Below, piece after piece: positions 33,665 to 43,625 of a stretch of 54,075 bases of DNA; position 1 is the stretch's first letter, and the number at the start of each line of letters is the position of its first letter. The notes below the pieces were generated by a model. The model searched no databases, had not been told where the DNA came from, and saw nothing but the letters and a program-made list of their open reading frames with translations. The position numbers and the translations under genes are program-made. Origin of the DNA: an uncultured Bacteroidales bacterium (GTDB lineage Bacteria > Bacteroidota > Bacteroidia > Bacteroidales > FEN-979); contig CAIWTA010000187.1 of NCBI GenBank assembly GCA_903915465.1, positions 1-54,075 of the forward strand, in the 5' to 3' direction.

Positions 33665-34441
33665 ATGCCTGTCTTTTTGTTTCATGATGTCATCTTTGGT
33701 CCGGTTCGTAGCCGGCGACTTGGTCTTTCTCTTGGAATCAACCTTTTACCGGCTCATTCAAAATATTGTACTTTCAATTGTATTTATTGTGAATGCGGCT
33801 GGACTGAAAAGATTCCGGGTGATGTGGTGGATCTTCCTTCCAGGGAACAAGTCAGGGAATTTCTTGAACAAAAACTGAAAGAACTTGTTTCGGAAGATTA
33901 CATTCCCGATGCCCTGACATTTGCCGGTAACGGGGAACCTACGCTTCATCCTGATTTTCCCGGCATTGTTGATGATACCCTGGCTCTTCGCAACCAATAT
34001 GCTCAACAGGCACAAGTTACTATTCTTTCCAATGCATCCATGATTCATGATCAGAAGGTGTTTAATGCCTTGCTGAAACTCGACCAGAACATCCAGAAAC
34101 TAGATTCCGGATCTGATAAATTGTTCCGGCTGATCAATAATCCGGTTCATCCGGAAAGATTCGGGGAAATGATCAAAAACTTACAAAAATTCAATGGCCA
34201 GGTAATTATTCAGAGTCTTTTCCTGAAAGGTTTTTTCAATACCCTTTCGGTTGACAATACTACTGAAGAGGAATTATCGGAATGGTTGAATCACATCGCT
34301 GATATTCGCCCGAAAATGGTGATGCTTTATTCACTCGACAGAGCTACGCCATCGCATCACCTGGAAAAGGTTCCGCTTTCTGAGCTGGAGAAGATTGCTG
34401 AGAGAGTGAGGGAACTCAATATAAAGACGGCTGTGTATTGA
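33665..34441 (+). CDS. Radical SAM protein (COG0731-like)
   Basis: A 258-residue iron-sulfur SAM enzyme. Cluster Cys35, Cys39 and Cys42 (CTFNCIYC). VIFGPVRSRRLGLSLGINLLP precedes it and LTFAGNGEPTLHPDFPGI follows, a pattern of a subgroup similar to wyosine-type or MoaA-like proteins of unknown reaction. Divergent from the polyprenyl synthase, sharing a 97-base control region. Substrate unknown. Confidence 0.88.
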   Translation: MPVFLFHDVIFGPVRSRRLGLSLGINLLPAHSKYCTFNCIYCECGWTEKIPGDVVDLPSREQVREFLEQKLKELVSEDYIPDALTFAGNGEPTLHPDFPGIVDDTLALRNQYAQQAQVTILSNASMIHDQKVFNALLKLDQNIQKLDSGSDKLFRLINNPVHPERFGEMIKNLQKFNGQVIIQSLFLKGFFNTLSVDNTTEEELSEWLNHIADIRPKMVMLYSLDRATPSHHLEKVPLSELEKIAERVRELNIKTAVY

Positions 34442-34471
34442 TTGACAATATCAGGTTATTTACGATTATTT

Positions 34472-34563
34472 CGATTTACGATTTACGATTGACGATTTTT
34501 CATTTCCTTTATTAATCAATCATAACCCGTCAATCGGACAATTTAATCGTAAATCGTAAATCG
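34472..34563. repeat. Heptamer-based inverted repeat, copy 2
   Basis: Arms of 19 bp at 34472-34490 (CGATTTACGATTTACGATT) and 34545-34563, made of the same heptamer as copy 1. Adjacent CAATCGGAC and CGTCCAATCGG words also match copy 1 closely. Lies between the radical SAM gene and the TTG-start gene. Confidence 0.82.
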
Positions 34564-34642
34564 TCCAATCGGAAATTTTAGTCTGATATTCAAAATAGCT
34601 TACCATCATCTGACAAGATCAACAAACACCAAATATTTATCA

Positions 34643-35050
34643 TTGCCTGACCTGCTCACATATCCTCCAAAAATCCTTCTTGCCTTTGGTGAATCCATCG
34701 GAGGGAATAATGAGATTACCGGCTGGCTTATCCAGAACGGTTATCCTGAATTGGCAGCTCTATCGCATGCCATCCAGGGAAGTGATGAAGCCTTTTTGTG
34801 GTTGATGAAGAACAATTTTCCTGAGTTGGCAGCGCTCGACAGCGCCATTGATGAAGATCCCAAAGCTTACGAATGGCTGAAGAACAGCAACTATCTTTTC
34901 CATATAGTTTTTGCAGAATGTTGCAGAGGAAAGAAGGAAGCGATTGAATGGATGATGCAGAGAAACCTGCATGCCTTGATCAGAATTGCGCAGAAAATAA
35001 AGCATCTACGCGACAGTCAAACTTTTGACTACCACAAACTGCATTTTTAA
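34643..35050 (+). CDS. Hypothetical helical protein with repeated W-L units, probable TTG start
   Basis: A 135-residue protein with a repeated unit: ITGWLIQNGYPELAALSHAI, then FLWLMKNNFPELAALDSAI, then YEWLKNSNYLFHIVFAE and IEWMMQRNLHALIRIAQ. Each unit of about 30 residues looks like a helix pair, like a small solenoid. No ATG is available; TTG at 34643 is the first reasonable start, with a stop in another frame just upstream. No signal peptide. The family is not recognised. Convergent with nrdJ. Confidence 0.7.
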   Translation: MPDLLTYPPKILLAFGESIGGNNEITGWLIQNGYPELAALSHAIQGSDEAFLWLMKNNFPELAALDSAIDEDPKAYEWLKNSNYLFHIVFAECCRGKKEAIEWMMQRNLHALIRIAQKIKHLRDSQTFDYHKLHF

Positions 35051-35057
35051 TTTCGGA

Positions 35058-37754
35058 TTATCCACATTTCGAATACCCGCAGCTTTTGCAAACCAAGCAA
35101 CCTTCCTGGTAAACCAGGCCATTCTGGTCGCTGCATTTCGGACAATCATGTTCTGCTGCCCTGGTTCCGTCGGGAATAAATTTTTTCAGAGCGCGTTCAA
35201 CACCGTTTTTCCATGTGTTGATGGTATCTACTTCGAAGTGAAGTTTGGAGATAATATTGACGACAAATGGCAAAGGCATACCGTGGCGAAGAATTCCGGA
35301 GATCAGCTTGGCATAGTTCCAATATTCCTTCGTAAAAGAGCGGCTAAGTCCCTCAATGGTAATCTTATATCCCTGGCGATCTTCAAACTGGAAATCATAG
35401 CGGGAATTGTCTCCCTCCTGTTTGACTTTGATAATTGATCCCTTCACCACCCATGCCGGGATCCAGAAATCATCTGCAAGTCCTGTGAAAATCTCATATG
35501 GCCGGCCATTCATCAATCCTACAACGGCAATCCATTTTTCATAGTCATTCTGAAAACGGACGATCTCGGCTTCGAGCTTCTCGGGACGTGAAGGAGCTGT
35601 TGTCTCAATGAATTCAGTACTCTCCTTCTTTGGTTCTTTTGTATTGTTCACCAATACACCTGCCCGGCTGCCATCACGGTAAACCGTCATTCCTTTACAA
35701 CCAACTTTCCATGCTGTTTCATAGATGGAGCCTATCATTTCTTCTTTCGTGTCTGCCGGAACGTTGACGGTCACGCTGATTGAGTGATCTACCCATTTCT
35801 GCACGGCACCCTGCATTTTTACTTTTGCCACCCAGTCAATGTCGTTAGCTGTAGCTTTATAATAAGGTGATTTGCGAATGATGTTCTTCAGTTCTTTTTC
35901 ATCCATCTTTGCAACATCATCCACTTTGTATCCCATCACCTCCAGCCAGCTGACGAATTTGTGGTGAAAAACATTATATTCCTCCCAGGTATCACCAACA
36001 TCATCAGTGAATGTAACGCGGGCATTTTTTTCATTGGGATTCACCTTTCTCCTGCGTTTGTAGTTGACTGCGAAAACAGGCTCGAGGCCAGAAGTCGTTT
36101 GTGAGAGGATACTTACTGAACCTGTAGGGGCGATAGTAAGAAGCGCCACATTTCTGCGGCCATGTTTCACCATATCGTCATAAAGTTCAGAGTTATTTTC
36201 CTTGATACGAACAATGAAGGGATTGACTTTTTCCCGTTCTGCGTTGTATATCGGGAATGCACCTCTTTCTTTGGCCAAGGTTACGGATGACCGGTAAGCT
36301 TCAAGTGTAAGCATTTTATGAACTTCAATGGAGAAGTCGATGGCTTCGTCAGATCCATAGCGGGTTCCGAGCGCTGCAAGCATATCACCTTCGGCAGTAA
36401 TACCGAAACCGGTTCTTCTTCCCTGGATGGCTTTTTCCTTGATGTTCAGCCATAAATTTCTTTCTCTGGATTTGATCTCTTCCAATTCAGGATCTGCATC
36501 GACTTTTTTGAGGATGTTCTCTATTTTCTCTAATTCCAGGTCAATGATATCATCCATCATCCGCTGGGCTTTGTGCACATGGTCAATGAATTTTTCGGAG
36601 TCGAAGCTGGCATCAGTTGTGAAAGGTTTGTCGACATAGCTGAAAAGGTTGATCGCCATCAGGCGACAGCTGTCGTAAGCACAGAGCGGAATCTCCCCGC
36701 AAGGATTTGTTGAAATCGTTTTGAAACCAAGGTCAGCATAACAATCCGGTAAAGATTCCCGGATGATGGTATCCCAGAAAAGTATCCCTGGTTCAGCTGA
36801 TTTCCAGGCATTATGAACGATTTTCTTCCAGAGCTCACGGGCTTTAATCGTATGTGAAAATGTGGGTTCTGCAGAATCTACCGGGAATTGCTGGACGAAT
36901 TCTTTATCATCGATCGCAGCTTTCATAAAATCATCGGTGATCTTCACAGAAATATTTGCGCCGGTAACTCTCCCTGCTTCCAGTTTGGCATCGATGAAAT
37001 GCGCAGCATCGGGATGCTTGACGGAAATACTCAGCATCAGGGCGCCTCTTCTCCCTTCTTGTGCAACTTCCCGCGTGGAATTAGAATACCTTTCCATAAA
37101 AGGAACAATACCTGTCGAGGTTAATGCACTATTCCTCACTATGCTGTCTTTTGGCCGGATATGCGAGAGATCATGGCCAACGCCGCCTCTTCGTTTCATT
37201 AACTGAACCTGCTCTTCATCCGTCTTCATGATTGCTCCGTAAGAATCAGATGATCCATTGTTGCCTATTACGAAACAGTTGGAGAGTGAACCTGTTTGAA
37301 AATCATTCCCGATACCCGTCATTGGGCTACCCTGTGGGATGATATACCTGAAATCTCTGATCAATTCAAAAATCTCTTCTTCATTCATCGGATTCGGGTA
37401 GTTCTTTTCAATCCTTGCAATTTCCTTCGCTATCCTGCGATGCATGTCATCCGGTGTCAACTCAAATAACTGACCGTCAATATTTTTTAATGCATACTTG
37501 TTAACCCATACATCGGCAGCCAGACTGTCTCCCTTAAAATAAGCAGTCGATTTTTCTATCGCTTCGTGAATTGTATATCCTTTCCCTAAAGCTTTTCCAG
37601 CATCCTTTCTGTTTTTTTCGTCTTCTTCGTTCTTCATTTCCGGTTCTTCCGTTTTGGCTCTTGGCCGCATTCTTTTAGATAATAAGCTCCCATAAAAGTC
37701 GGGTTTCTTTTCCTGTTCAGTGCCAGTAATGGGGGGTGTTTCCAAGTTAAGCAT
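35058..37754 (-). CDS. nrdJ: Vitamin B12-dependent (class II) ribonucleotide reductase
   Basis: An 898-residue adenosylcobalamin-dependent reductase making deoxynucleotides with no need for oxygen. Signature regions: GNDFQTGSLSNCFVIGNNGS, TSTGIVPFMERYSNST, STNPCGEIPLCAYDSCRL (redox Cys) and the C-terminal zinc-ribbon CPKCSDQNGLVYQEGCLVCKSCGYSKCG-like tail (four CxxC-type pairs). The ATG at 37754 is well placed. Its presence suits an anaerobic or microaerobic life. Confidence 0.96.
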   Translation of the reverse strand: MLNLETPPITGTEQEKKPDFYGSLLSKRMRPRAKTEEPEMKNEEDEKNRKDAGKALGKGYTIHEAIEKSTAYFKGDSLAADVWVNKYALKNIDGQLFELTPDDMHRRIAKEIARIEKNYPNPMNEEEIFELIRDFRYIIPQGSPMTGIGNDFQTGSLSNCFVIGNNGSSDSYGAIMKTDEEQVQLMKRRGGVGHDLSHIRPKDSIVRNSALTSTGIVPFMERYSNSTREVAQEGRRGALMLSISVKHPDAAHFIDAKLEAGRVTGANISVKITDDFMKAAIDDKEFVQQFPVDSAEPTFSHTIKARELWKKIVHNAWKSAEPGILFWDTIIRESLPDCYADLGFKTISTNPCGEIPLCAYDSCRLMAINLFSYVDKPFTTDASFDSEKFIDHVHKAQRMMDDIIDLELEKIENILKKVDADPELEEIKSRERNLWLNIKEKAIQGRRTGFGITAEGDMLAALGTRYGSDEAIDFSIEVHKMLTLEAYRSSVTLAKERGAFPIYNAEREKVNPFIVRIKENNSELYDDMVKHGRRNVALLTIAPTGSVSILSQTTSGLEPVFAVNYKRRRKVNPNEKNARVTFTDDVGDTWEEYNVFHHKFVSWLEVMGYKVDDVAKMDEKELKNIIRKSPYYKATANDIDWVAKVKMQGAVQKWVDHSISVTVNVPADTKEEMIGSIYETAWKVGCKGMTVYRDGSRAGVLVNNTKEPKKESTEFIETTAPSRPEKLEAEIVRFQNDYEKWIAVVGLMNGRPYEIFTGLADDFWIPAWVVKGSIIKVKQEGDNSRYDFQFEDRQGYKITIEGLSRSFTKEYWNYAKLISGILRHGMPLPFVVNIISKLHFEVDTINTWKNGVERALKKFIPDGTRAAEHDCPKCSDQNGLVYQEGCLVCKSCGYSKCG

Positions 37755-37993
37755 TATTTATTTGATGAAGAATATATAAGTTACTGATGCTGTAGGTGCT
37801 ACAAAATAGAGAAAGGAATCTCTTTCAAGCGGCAATATACAACGAAGTATCGCTTTCATTGTCATTAATTTATTAACAACAACGGTTGATAAATTATAAT
37901 TCTTTGACTTTAAAAAAACTAAGGCGTGAGAATTATTTTCGGAGGAAAAATCTGTCAGCCAAATTTTGAAATGATGGAAAAAATTCGTTCAGG
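37755..37993. other. Leader region of nrdJ
   Basis: About 240 AT-rich bases between nrdJ and the FMN-protein gene. I looked for a cobalamin riboswitch and saw no B12-box (GCCACTG) on the minus strand. No other strong feature. Confidence 0.4.
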
Positions 37994-38443
37994 TCACAAT
38001 TCATTCGGCGGAATTAAATTCCATATTAACTTTTTCCCGAACCCTAACCGGTTGTCGGTCATCTTAATATGATCTGGTTTCAGCCCCCAGAGTTCCAGTT
38101 TTGCCAGACTGGCGATCGGAAATTTTCTCACATATTTCCGGTGGGCTTTTTTCCTGTCTTCCCCTTCCAACCTGAACATGACGCCGGAGAATTGTATTCC
38201 CCTGATTTTGCCAACCATCTTCGTCTCTAATGCAATGGTTCCTGAAACGTTGTAATTGCCTGATTCCGTGGCATCACGGATATGGCGGGTGTCATCATCC
38301 GAAGTAAAAACAAATTGGTTTTCATCTTGTAGAAAGACATAAAAACAGGTTGCACACCAGGGTTGCTGCTCCCTTGCAACAGCCAGCGTCAAAACATGAT
38401 GCTCCCCGATGAATTCCAAAATGCGTTGGTCAATTGTAGTCAT
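37994..38443 (-). CDS. Pyridoxamine 5'-phosphate oxidase-like FMN-binding protein
   Basis: A 149-residue split-barrel flavin protein. VLTLAVAREQQPWCATCFYVF and FVFTSDDDTRHIRDATESGNYNVSGTIAL match the PNPOx-like superfamily, which often act as small oxidoreductases or heme/flavin binders. The short length and lack of the PLP-site tail make true PdxH unlikely. Nearly overlaps the 1111-aa gene upstream (8 bases), so cotranscribed. Confidence 0.85.
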   Translation of the reverse strand: MTTIDQRILEFIGEHHVLTLAVAREQQPWCATCFYVFLQDENQFVFTSDDDTRHIRDATESGNYNVSGTIALETKMVGKIRGIQFSGVMFRLEGEDRKKAHRKYVRKFPIASLAKLELWGLKPDHIKMTDNRLGFGKKLIWNLIPPNEL

Positions 38444-38451
38444 CAGGGAAA

Positions 38452-41400
38452 TTAAAAATCCAGGCTGAGTGATAAATAATACATGGGTTTCCGTACACTT
38501 CCATCCTCTATTCCCCAGGCTATGTCGCCCCTTAAGAAATAGCCAAAAAGGCGCGACCGTAGCCCAAAACCTATTCCTTCGACGATGGGTTCTTTCATCA
38601 TTTCCACCTTGATAAATAGAGGATTCCGTGAAATATATGTAGTAAACAGTTGGTTGTCTTCAGAATACGGGCTGAGTCCGGTCCAAGCTGTTCCAAGATC
38701 TCCAAAGCCCACAGCCTGAAAGTTGTTCAGGAAATCAGAACGAATGGGACGATTATAGAAATAACGGAGTAGAGGGAGCCGGATTTCTGCATTGATGACA
38801 AAGAAACTGTTTCCGTTCCTGATATTCTGGTTGAAGCCACGCATGTTGGTGGCAAGCGTTTGAAAAGCGTAATTCTGATCTGTTGCTACTGCAGTTGTTG
38901 TGTTGAATCCCGGGAAGAGCCAGTTGTCGACACCCCCCATATAATAGATCAGTTTGTTGCTGCCAAAAGAAGTGCTGGCAGCAAAACGCAGCGCCAGGAT
39001 CATCGATCGGTGTATCTTGTGGTAATAGCGGAAATCAGCCCCCAGAACCACGATATAGTTGTTTTTTCCATTGATCATCTGATAATATTCTCCAAAGATC
39101 TTGTAACGTGTTCCGTTATAAAGATTTAACCCCACATTTCTGGTATTGTCATAAGTCAGTTCGCCCTTAATACTTCCCCAGAACCTGTCAATATCAGGCT
39201 GTTTCAGGTTGTACTGGTCGGTTGAAAGAAAAGCCGCTCTGTCGTACCTGATGGTAGCCGTTCCCTTTATGTTGAATACCGGAGTGAACGGATAAGTAAG
39301 GATATAATACAACTCATGCACCCGGTGCCTTATATACGAGTAATAACCGGTTTCTTCTATTGATTGTCGATGAAAGATCAGCTGGTGGTCAAGCCGCTTT
39401 CGCTGATTGGTATAGCTGAGAAGATATTCGTTGTTGATAAGATTGAAATTCAGACGGACACCTCCTGTTATTCTGTAATTCTCCATGAGATCGGTGACTC
39501 CAACCATGAACAATCCATTAAACCCGGGATTAATAAAAATCGCTTCCTTTGCACCTGTAAATGGCTGATAAGCCGAATTCAGATAGTTAAAATCAATCTG
39601 AGTGACCATCTGGTCAATGGAATATTCAACATAATAATTAAGCGGTTTTGCATTCAGATATTTATTGATTGTATCTTTCCCTGTTCTGGTTCGCATTCCG
39701 TCTTTTTTCCTGGAGAGTGTATCCGGTGCAACGAAAGGAATTGTATCCCTGAATTGCCCTTTTGGCGTAACGGTGCCCGGTTGATTCTTAGGAATCACTT
39801 GTGGTACGCCACTTTGCATAACAGTAGTGAAGTGCTTCTTCTTTGAGCGATGGATTATTTCTTGTGTGTTTGTTGTGGAATCAGGATTTGATGCGGGCGT
39901 CCCGGGATTGGCTGAGCGTATCTCAGAATTCCCGTAAAAGGTATTCATAAGCGTTACAGGCAAAACATGTTTCGCCTGGATCTTATCAGCCATAAGCATA
40001 TCGTATCGGCCGTTCCGGTAAACTACCTGGCCGATTTTTGTGGACTTTGGATTCATGGTCTGTTCCAGGATATTGCTGGAATAGTTGGTGATTGGAATGG
40101 CATTGGTGAAATAACGGTAATGAGTAGCCGTGTCGATAAAGGAGATTGTACTGTCTAAGCGGGCAAGGTAACGATTATAGATACCGTTCTGGTCACTCAG
40201 AAATGAGAAAAAACGATCATCATATGGCATAGGCTGAATTTCGTTGGCCAATGAAGTGTTGGTGATCCGCTTCAGCACATTCTTCTTTCCGGCATAATCA
40301 TAAAGGAAAAGATCAGTCGAAAAGTGTTGCTTATCGATCCTGACTTTTTCATTGAACCGGATCGTATCATTCGGCCTGTTGGAGCTGAAGATGATCGACC
40401 GCGAATGAAAGATGAAACGAGGATTGAAGTCATCATAAAGATCATTTGTGATCTGCTCATACGAGCCGGCAATAATATTGTACACAAAAATGTCGCTCTG
40501 GCCTTTGCGGATCGCCGAAAGCACAAGTAAAGAACCATCCTCCGAATAGGAAAAATCAAGAATCTTGACGAAAGCAGGCATACTACGTTTTTCAAAACTC
40601 TTGTCGTCGACAGAATAAAAATAGAGGTATGATTCCCCTTTCCGTTCGGTGACGATAGCAAGTATCTTTCCGCTGGGATGCCATGTCAATAAAGGAAATG
40701 AATAATCAGGTTTATCTTCAATGCGGTAACCCCCACGATAGATCTTATGGGATTTCCCTGTTTCGAGATCCTGCAGATAGATCTTGTGAATGCCCAACTC
40801 ATGGGTGCACCAGGCAGCATATTGATCATCCGGACTTATCTTCAGCTGGCCATAGACCTTCTCCTGCCCGGGTTTCTTCACTATCTTCACTCCTTCAGGA
40901 GCAGTTCTGGCAAGGTCATCATTTTCATACATACTTTTGTAAAACGCCAACCATTCAGATATCAGATTATTGAATGAAGTGCCCAACACATACAGGAACC
41001 CTTTTTCCACATTGCGGCTTAACCGGGCCATATAAACGATGTTTGGAATCGAGGACTCACCGTATTTCAAAGCAATATAATTCCAGAGAGAACGACCGGC
41101 ATTGGCAGCTTCCAGACCAGTTAACCGGTTAAATTTTGCATATTTCCCATGCAAAATAGCATCCTTGACGGTATTGTCGATTTCCGTATTCCACTTCTGT
41201 GAGATGTAGGTGATCAAACCATTCATATACCATTCAGGCATATTGAAAATAGCGTTGTTTTTAATCTGTGCACCGATGCCTGTCCCATAGATCATTTCGT
41301 TCAGGATAACTGTGACAATCCCCGCCCTGATCTGTTGCTCAAAATGGTTATAATTCCCGTCAAAATAGAGCATGACCTTTCCCCCTACAATCCTTGTCAC

Positions 41401-41787
41401 GCCACCGGTGTTATAACTGTCCCAGTCTCCTGTCAAACCAATGTTACTTTGTTTGAGATCGCTGAGATTGTTAAAGATGATGAACTGAACCTTCTCTTCA
41501 AGGGTGGATTGCAGATCTGTTTCTATCTCCTTGATGTGCTTGTCGGCATATTCAGCAGTATATGTTGCCAACTCCTTTCCGTTCAGATAAAAATATGTAT
41601 CGAACTTATCAAACCGGAAATAGGTCCACAAAAAATCCGTGTATTGCACCCGGTTTTTCCCGAAAGTCAATTGCGATCCGTTGTAAAACTGTGCAGGAAG
41701 AAAAAACGGGGTGAAAAGTACGACCAGCGCCACAATGGCCGCTTTTATTAAATGCCTGGGTATCTTAAAAACTCCGGCACTGATCAT
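38452..41787 (-). CDS. Exported propeller plus outer-membrane barrel protein with peptidase-MA-like front
   Basis: A 1111-residue exported protein with three parts. After a signal peptide (about 1-33) comes a region like peptidase-MA domains, but the HEXXH that such proteases carry is replaced by VILNEMIYG, so it is probably inactive. Residues about 310-600 form a TolB/WD40-like beta propeller (YAAWCTHELGIHKIYLQDLETG, LLTWHPSGKILAIVTERKG). The C-terminal 350 residues form a surface-antigen/BamA-like barrel ending in YLSLSLDF with the terminal aromatic residue. Probably an outer-membrane transport or scaffold protein; no substrate known. Confidence 0.85.
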   Translation of the reverse strand: MISAGVFKIPRHLIKAAIVALVVLFTPFFLPAQFYNGSQLTFGKNRVQYTDFLWTYFRFDKFDTYFYLNGKELATYTAEYADKHIKEIETDLQSTLEEKVQFIIFNNLSDLKQSNIGLTGDWDSYNTGGVTRIVGGKVMLYFDGNYNHFEQQIRAGIVTVILNEMIYGTGIGAQIKNNAIFNMPEWYMNGLITYISQKWNTEIDNTVKDAILHGKYAKFNRLTGLEAANAGRSLWNYIALKYGESSIPNIVYMARLSRNVEKGFLYVLGTSFNNLISEWLAFYKSMYENDDLARTAPEGVKIVKKPGQEKVYGQLKISPDDQYAAWCTHELGIHKIYLQDLETGKSHKIYRGGYRIEDKPDYSFPLLTWHPSGKILAIVTERKGESYLYFYSVDDKSFEKRSMPAFVKILDFSYSEDGSLLVLSAIRKGQSDIFVYNIIAGSYEQITNDLYDDFNPRFIFHSRSIIFSSNRPNDTIRFNEKVRIDKQHFSTDLFLYDYAGKKNVLKRITNTSLANEIQPMPYDDRFFSFLSDQNGIYNRYLARLDSTISFIDTATHYRYFTNAIPITNYSSNILEQTMNPKSTKIGQVVYRNGRYDMLMADKIQAKHVLPVTLMNTFYGNSEIRSANPGTPASNPDSTTNTQEIIHRSKKKHFTTVMQSGVPQVIPKNQPGTVTPKGQFRDTIPFVAPDTLSRKKDGMRTRTGKDTINKYLNAKPLNYYVEYSIDQMVTQIDFNYLNSAYQPFTGAKEAIFINPGFNGLFMVGVTDLMENYRITGGVRLNFNLINNEYLLSYTNQRKRLDHQLIFHRQSIEETGYYSYIRHRVHELYYILTYPFTPVFNIKGTATIRYDRAAFLSTDQYNLKQPDIDRFWGSIKGELTYDNTRNVGLNLYNGTRYKIFGEYYQMINGKNNYIVVLGADFRYYHKIHRSMILALRFAASTSFGSNKLIYYMGGVDNWLFPGFNTTTAVATDQNYAFQTLATNMRGFNQNIRNGNSFFVINAEIRLPLLRYFYNRPIRSDFLNNFQAVGFGDLGTAWTGLSPYSEDNQLFTTYISRNPLFIKVEMMKEPIVEGIGFGLRSRLFGYFLRGDIAWGIEDGSVRKPMYYLSLSLDF

Positions 41788-41873
41788 GGTTTTAAACGAA
41801 AAATGAATATATAAAATGGACTCCGCTAAGATAAGATTATTTTAAATGTCATAATCAGAAACCATCAATTTCA

Positions 41874-41881
41874 TACCTTTG
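41874..41881 (+). promoter_or_regulatory. -7 box of the MBL hydrolase gene
   Basis: TACCTTTG, a perfect TAnnTTTG match, 41 bases before the ATG at 41922. Confidence 0.5.
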
Positions 41882-41921
41882 CGCTCCTTTGAAAACCAAC
41901 ACGATCATTCATAGTTTACAC

Positions 41922-42560
41922 ATGGGAAAAATTAAAAAATTCATTTTCAATGCTTTTCAGGTAAACACTTACCTGCTGTATGATGAGTCTCTGGAATGTA
42001 TTATCATTGACGCTGCCTGCTATGAGGAAAATGAAAAAGAAGAACTCCAGGATTATATTGCAGAAAATAAACTGAAACTGATACGCAATATTAACACCCA
42101 TTGTCATATCGACCATATTCTTGGAAATGCTTTTGTTGCTGAGAAGTACGGGGTTTATCCTGAATACCATGAGGAATCTGTCCCGTTTTTTCTTACGGCC
42201 AGGGAAATCGGCAGCTCATTCGGCTTCAATTCAGGGAAGTTCCCCGACCCGAAAAGTTTCATTGAAGGAGGGAATAGTATTTCCTATGGAAAAAACAATC
42301 TGAAAGTGCTTTATACGCCTGGCCATGCAGCCGGAAGCGTTTGCCTGTATAACGAAAAGGAAGGTTTCGTGTTGACGGGCGATGTCCTTTTCAAAGATAC
42401 CATCGGCAGAACTGATCTGCCATCAGGTAATTTCAACCTGCTCATGAATAGTATCCGGACGCAATTGTTCCCCCTTCCGGATGAAACAATTATCTATGCT
42501 GGTCATGGCCCTGAGACAACAATCGGATATGAAAAAACGAACAATCTTTTTATACGTTAA
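41922..42560 (+). CDS. MBL-fold metallohydrolase
   Basis: A 212-residue metallo-beta-lactamase-fold hydrolase of the glyoxalase II-like group. Metal ligands in NTHCHIDHILGN (HxHxDH), YTPGHAAGSVC (His), GDVLF (Asp) and YAGHGPETT (His). Start ATG at 41922 chosen over a TTG 11 codons upstream. Cytosolic. Natural thioester or other substrate not known. Confidence 0.92.
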   Translation: MGKIKKFIFNAFQVNTYLLYDESLECIIIDAACYEENEKEELQDYIAENKLKLIRNINTHCHIDHILGNAFVAEKYGVYPEYHEESVPFFLTAREIGSSFGFNSGKFPDPKSFIEGGNSISYGKNNLKVLYTPGHAAGSVCLYNEKEGFVLTGDVLFKDTIGRTDLPSGNFNLLMNSIRTQLFPLPDETIIYAGHGPETTIGYEKTNNLFIR

Positions 42561-42617
42561 AAGAAATATGCTTCCCCTTTCCGGAGCATACTCAAACCCG
42601 AATCGGAAAAAAGTATC

Positions 42618-43625
42618 ATGAAGAAATCAAAAAAAATACTGATAATTCGCTTCAGCTCCATCGGGGATATTGTATTGACTACGCCTTTGATACGGTGTAT
42701 CAAGGAGCAAAGGCCCCGTTCGGAAATCCATTATCTCACAAAGAAAGAATTCGGACCTATTCTTGAAGCCAATCCTTATATTGATCAAATCTGGTTGTAT
42801 GATCATAATTTCAAAGATATCATTCCAGGAATTAAATCTCAGGGGGTTGAATTCATAGTGGATCTTCACAATAATTACCGATCAAATTTTGTCAAAAAAC
42901 AGTTTTATAAATCCAATGCTTCTTTCCCAAAGCTGAATTTCAGTAAGTGGCTCATGGTCAACCTGAAGATCAATCTACTCCCCGATATTCATATCGTTGA
43001 CCGTTATTTTCAGGCACTTCAGTTTCTCCATGTGGAAAACGATAGCAATGGCGTTGATTATTTCATCCCTGAAAAGGATGAAATCTCTTTGGATACTCTT
43101 CCTGTAGAGTTTCATAAAGGATATATCGCATTTGTCATCGGAGCAAAACACAACACCAAGATCCTTCCATTGGAGAAAGTTGCATTAATCAGCAATCGGC
43201 TCACAAAACCCGTGATATTATTAGGCGGAGAAGAAGACCATCAAAGAGGGGAGGAAATTGTCAGGGCTTGCAAAAACCAAGTGCTGAATACTTGCGGGAA
43301 ATACAATATCAACCAGTCTGCATCATTGATCGGGCAATCAGAAAAAGTAATTTCCAATGATACCGGACTCATGCACATTGCCGCTGCTTTCAAAAAACCT
43401 GTTCTCTCCGTCTGGGGAAATACAATCCCTGCTTTCGGGATGACTCCCTATTTTCCTGATAAAGACAAAAACCTTTCTGAGATCTTCGAAGTAAAAGGCC
43501 TTTTCTGTCGTCCCTGCAGCAAAATAGGATTTGATAAATGTCCGAAAGGCCATTTTCGCTGTATGAATGACCAGGACCTGGAAGGAATCATCAACTCCCT
43601 GAATACACCACAAAAACCCTTATGA
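42618..43625 (+). CDS. Glycosyltransferase family 9 (heptosyltransferase-like)
   Basis: A 335-residue GT9 enzyme of the LPS core ADP-heptose transferase type. Motifs: ILIIRFSSIGDIVLTTPLIR near residue 7, VIGAKHNTKILPLEKV, SNDTGLMHIAAAFKKPVLSVWG (nucleotide-sugar binding) and a cysteine-rich CRPCSKIGFDKCPKGHFRC end. Acts at the cytosolic face of the inner membrane. The real sugar is uncertain. Overlaps the TatD gene by four bases (ATGA). Confidence 0.93.
   Translation: MKKSKKILIIRFSSIGDIVLTTPLIRCIKEQRPRSEIHYLTKKEFGPILEANPYIDQIWLYDHNFKDIIPGIKSQGVEFIVDLHNNYRSNFVKKQFYKSNASFPKLNFSKWLMVNLKINLLPDIHIVDRYFQALQFLHVENDSNGVDYFIPEKDEISLDTLPVEFHKGYIAFVIGAKHNTKILPLEKVALISNRLTKPVILLGGEEDHQRGEEIVRACKNQVLNTCGKYNINQSASLIGQSEKVISNDTGLMHIAAAFKKPVLSVWGNTIPAFGMTPYFPDKDKNLSEIFEVKGLFCRPCSKIGFDKCPKGHFRCMNDQDLEGIINSLNTPQKPL

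Noticed and set aside
37755-37993. A cobalamin riboswitch upstream of nrdJ
   Set aside because: No B12-box or expected stem pattern seen; only a computed search could settle it.
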